A stretch of DNA of 64,000 nucleotides. It comes from Cacajao melanocephalus (lineage: Eukaryota > Chordata > Mammalia > Primates > Pitheciidae). The DNA is taken from NCBI GenBank assembly GCA_963573385.1, contig CAUYLG010017973.1:1-64000 (forward strand). The letters are read 5' to 3'. The notes beneath the pieces were generated by a model. It ran no database searches. It worked only from the letters and a program-made list of their open reading frames with translations, and was not told the origin of the DNA. Position numbers and translations under genes: made by a program. Position 1 is the first letter of the stretch. Each line of letters begins with the position of its first letter. Of this stretch, positions 61,260 to 64,000 are shown one piece after another.

Positions 61260-61560
61260 TAAAATCCTGTCCATACTTTTAAACAATTGATATATAATCA
61301 TTGTGCATATTTATGGGGTGCATGTGGTATTTTGATATATGCATGCAATGTGTAATGATTAAACCAGGGTATTTGTGATATCTGTCACCTCCAACAGTAT
61401 CATTTCTGTGTGTTGGGAACATTTCAGATCTTCTAGCTATTTTGAAATATAAATTATCTTTAACTATAGTCATAATTGTGCTGTTAAACACGATTTCTTC
61501 TGTCTAACTAAATGTTTTTGCCCCTTAACCAGCCTCTCTTCATCCCCCTGCACCGCACCC
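61260..61560 (-). mobile_element. L1 (L1MA/L1MB-like) 3' UTR
   Basis: The plus strand reads the reverse complement of an L1 3' UTR: 'catatttatggggtgcatgt', 'gtattttgatatatgcatgc', 'aatgattaaaccagggtatt', 'tttaactatagtcataattg', 'ttcttctgtctaactaaatg'. Confidence 0.8.
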
Positions 61561-61639
61561 ATTCTGCCTTTTGGTAATTCTCTGAAACAAAATTTTCCCT
61601 GGCAGTGCTGTCCTTAAAATTCAACTCAATTTGACAGGT

Positions 61640-61920
61640 ACTTGTTCAGAGACTTCAATGGGCTTTATATTGTGTTGTGTGCCAGGGGACCTACAAAATA
61701 AGTATCAAACATGACCTGTACTCTTGAAAAGCTTACAGGCTTATAGGAAGGATGATGTGTTTATGAAACACATTTTGCATGGCAAGATAAGCTATCATGT
61801 ATGTGCCAAAGTGACTAGAATTGGGAATAAGTACAACAGAGAGTCGGAAAAATGAGAGAATGAGAGTAGGTTGTACTGGAATTGTCAGAGAAGACTTTAT
61901 GGATGAGGTGGGAGAAAGAT
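61640..61920. repeat. Ancient dispersed repeat, family not named
   Basis: 'tgtgttgtgtgccaggggac', 'gtactcttgaaaagcttaca', 'gtcagagaagactttatgga' and 'tgaggtgggagaaagat' follow the family order. Confidence 0.5.
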
Positions 61921-63330
61921 ACCAAAATCCTAAACCTAGAACTCTCCCTTAAAGAAATTGGAAGACACACAGCCTCAGGTTACCAAGAAATTATGGGGCC
62001 CTTTTAAGTGAAAGTAAATTAGTTCAATATGAGAATGGATTAATTTAGTTAAATAAATATTGAATACATGCTGTGTGCCAACAACTACATCTGATGTGAT
62101 CAGGGAAGCGTAACGAGTGCAAAGGACACATGTGTCATTCTCAGATGCTAACTTCTCTTATATAGGTATTTAAAGTTATTCCTGATCTGTTGATTCCAAA
62201 GTCTTGATTTTTATTATTTACCATTCAACCTCTCAAAAAGACTTTCTCATCCAAGATTATTTGGGTTGAGGAGCTGAGTCTAATTTTTTGTGTGGTGGAA
62301 AAATTGCCTGTCTAATTTCATAAGTTGTATGAAGTGTAAAGAGTTGCATGCATGCTGATTGTGAAAGAAAGAGACATTGAATTAGCATTGAATGTGGGCC
62401 TAAATTATTGGGTTAGGGAGTATTTGGAATAGCATAAGAAAAGCCTGGACCTGACCCACATTCAGGGCTGTAAGTGAAGCCCAAGTTCTCTATAGATCAA
62501 GCTTTTCTTGGAATTTGTATCATTCTCCTTGACAGCTGATTTGGAAACCTGATTAGAAGGGTCTCCCATCATTAGAGGTGAGACGGTCTTGCACTGGGCT
62601 TTGTTATTTGAGAATTTTAACATTGGCTCCACCCAGATACATTGGATAACTCGCTAAAATCTAGAATTGATCGAACTGATCTGTATTCCTCCTTGCAAAA
62701 TAAGGAAAGCCACTATGTGTTCATTTCTTTAGGGACAGGTATAACTGGATAATTGTAAACTGTTGTAGAAAGAAAATGATGTCGGGATGATAGTGGTGGT
62801 AGTGGTCATCATCATGGACATGGTAGTTATTATTCCAAATACCCACATAATTTGTAAATAATAGAACCATAGAACCCTAGTAAATGCTAGAAAGAATCGA
62901 AGATATCAGGCATTGAGGCACAGAGATGTCAGGGTTTATTTAGCTAAGCAATACCAGAAGAGAACTAGAAAATCCTGCTTCCTAGCTGGCAGTCATTTGC
63001 GTACCACAATGAGACCCCTGCTTAGTAACCCCTACATTTCTGCCACCCCTGTGACTGCTTTCTGAAGCTAATTTAGGTATTCAAGTGGAATTTTGAGAAA
63101 ACCATATTTTTTTTTTAAACTGGGGAGATTGATGGAAAGAAAAGTGAGAAGAAATTTGAAATCTTGATTCCTGACATTTTCCTTAGTGTTCCATTACTCT
63201 CTTCATCTGAAAGGTTCATCTTGGCCTCTGTGGGTAACACATCCGTATTTGGTCACTCATCCTACATATGCATGTGCATCTATTGATATGCATTCCTCTT
63301 CATCATCTGTAGGCATTTTACAAATAATGG

Positions 63331-63332
<2 letters not shown>
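61921..63332. other. Unassigned sequence with weak MIR/L3-type traces
   Basis: 'catgctgtgtgccaacaact' (62067-62086) and 'aatagaaccatagaacccta' (62861-62880) resemble MIR- or L3-type fragments, too short to call. No gene recognised. Confidence 0.35.

Positions 63333-63373
<41 letters not shown>
63333..63373. repeat. (TG)n microsatellite
   Basis: About 20 TG units. It lengthens a minus-strand open frame by coding a His-Thr run. Confidence 0.97.
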
Positions 63374-63374
<1 letters not shown>

Positions 63375-64000
63375 GTCATCTTATTTTTTAAATGAAAGTG
63401 ACAACTTGAAAATTCTTTGCAGAAATAATTCTTCTGTGGTAGAAATTTCATCATGTCTTCCAGGGTCATCTTTGGGTCACATAATTTCATGGAGGAGTTG
63501 GTGGTGGGTGGGAGGGATATACACAGTGACCCTGGAATTTTTATCTTTCCATCCTGTGGCAGGTGGGCAAAGTTGGTAACAAAGAAGGTTGGTTGGTGGA
63601 GAATTAGGATAATATAGTCAAATAAGAAAGGTACAACAAGCGTGAGTGCAAGCCAAAAAACTGGCAAGTGCAAAACAAAATATTGGCAAGGCATAGAAAG
63701 AGAGAAGAGGAGGCATGGATACTCTTCTCTGCTCTTCCAACCTTGCTCCTCTGTTGGGGTTGGGGCAGGATCAAGAGTATATAAAGGAGCCTGGACTTTG
63801 AGGTTGTAACTCTTGTTTTTGATGAAGCTGTTTTGGAAGTTTTCTTCTTGAACGGAGCCAGGGAGATCTGAGTGGGGCTCAGAAGAGACGAGAAAGGCCA
63901 CTTGGAACTCGATCCAGGTTCTGGGTTTAAAGATGAGAAAGTGTTACAGGGTTTCCATAAACCAAGGAGTTCAGGTTGGTGGGATGGAAATCTGGCCCAG
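63374..64000. other. Unassigned sequence holding most of a 214-codon minus-strand open frame
   Basis: The longest open frame of the window (63257-63901, minus). It has one hydrophobic stretch (residues about 80-105), a His-Thr run from the microsatellite and no domain I know. Expected frequency of such a frame in 64 kb is low but not negligible, so I do not call it a gene. Confidence 0.5.

Overview
The window looks like non-coding primate, most likely human, nuclear DNA. It holds dimeric Alu SINEs in both orientations, free Alu monomers (FLAM, FRAM), the promoter end of a primate-age L1, eroded mammalian L1 copies, MIR, L2 and L3 relics, hAT-Charlie (MER20, MER5) and Tigger DNA transposons, endogenous-retrovirus LTRs and several (TG)n microsatellites. 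I found no convincing protein-coding exon, RNA gene or CpG island. Open frames are short, match no family I recognise, and many lie inside repeats. The long uniform spacing of old repeats suits a large intron or a gene desert. I cannot name the locus.

Layout. 1-327: minus-strand L1 5' UTR, its start facing inward. 328-14 kb: mostly unique sequence with MIR, L2, L3 and Alu relics, (TG)n tracts and stretches that resemble conserved non-coding DNA (7.4-7.8, 11.1-11.6, 13.3-13.6 kb). 14.8-16.5 kb: a 178-bp segment present twice, about 98% identical and 1.3 kb apart. 18.6-21.7 kb: nearly repeat-free, AT-rich, homeodomain-site-rich sequence, the best candidate regulatory block. 22.7-25.9 kb: two divergent inverted copies of an unassigned element flank a 1.37-kb ERV LTR and a 55-bp quasi-palindrome. 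26.5 kb: an Alu carrying an inverted template-switch patch. 29.2-30.5 kb: minus-strand L1M next to an Alu. 30.5-43.3 kb: unique sequence with an Alu, L2, MIR, an ERV LTR with internal repeats, and two more candidate regulatory blocks. 43.4-46.6 kb: ancient repeats and two LTRs. 46.9-52.8 kb: a LINE-rich stretch with FRAM, two L1M ORF2 relics in tandem, an Alu inside one of them, and MER20. 53.1-56.8 kb: MIR, a unique block, MER5, MER20 and an L1M 3' end. 58.1-59.3 kb: opposed MIRs, one with a 17-bp minisatellite, next to a Tigger element that keeps the start of its transposase frame. 59.9-64 kb: two (TG)n tracts, an L1 3' UTR and unique sequence.

No set of genes works together here. Any function is probably cis-regulatory (candidate enhancers, MER20 and LTR promoters). 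Repeat calls come from remembered consensus features, so subfamily names and edges are approximate. Conservation calls are inferences from composition and lack of repeats, and need an alignment to test.
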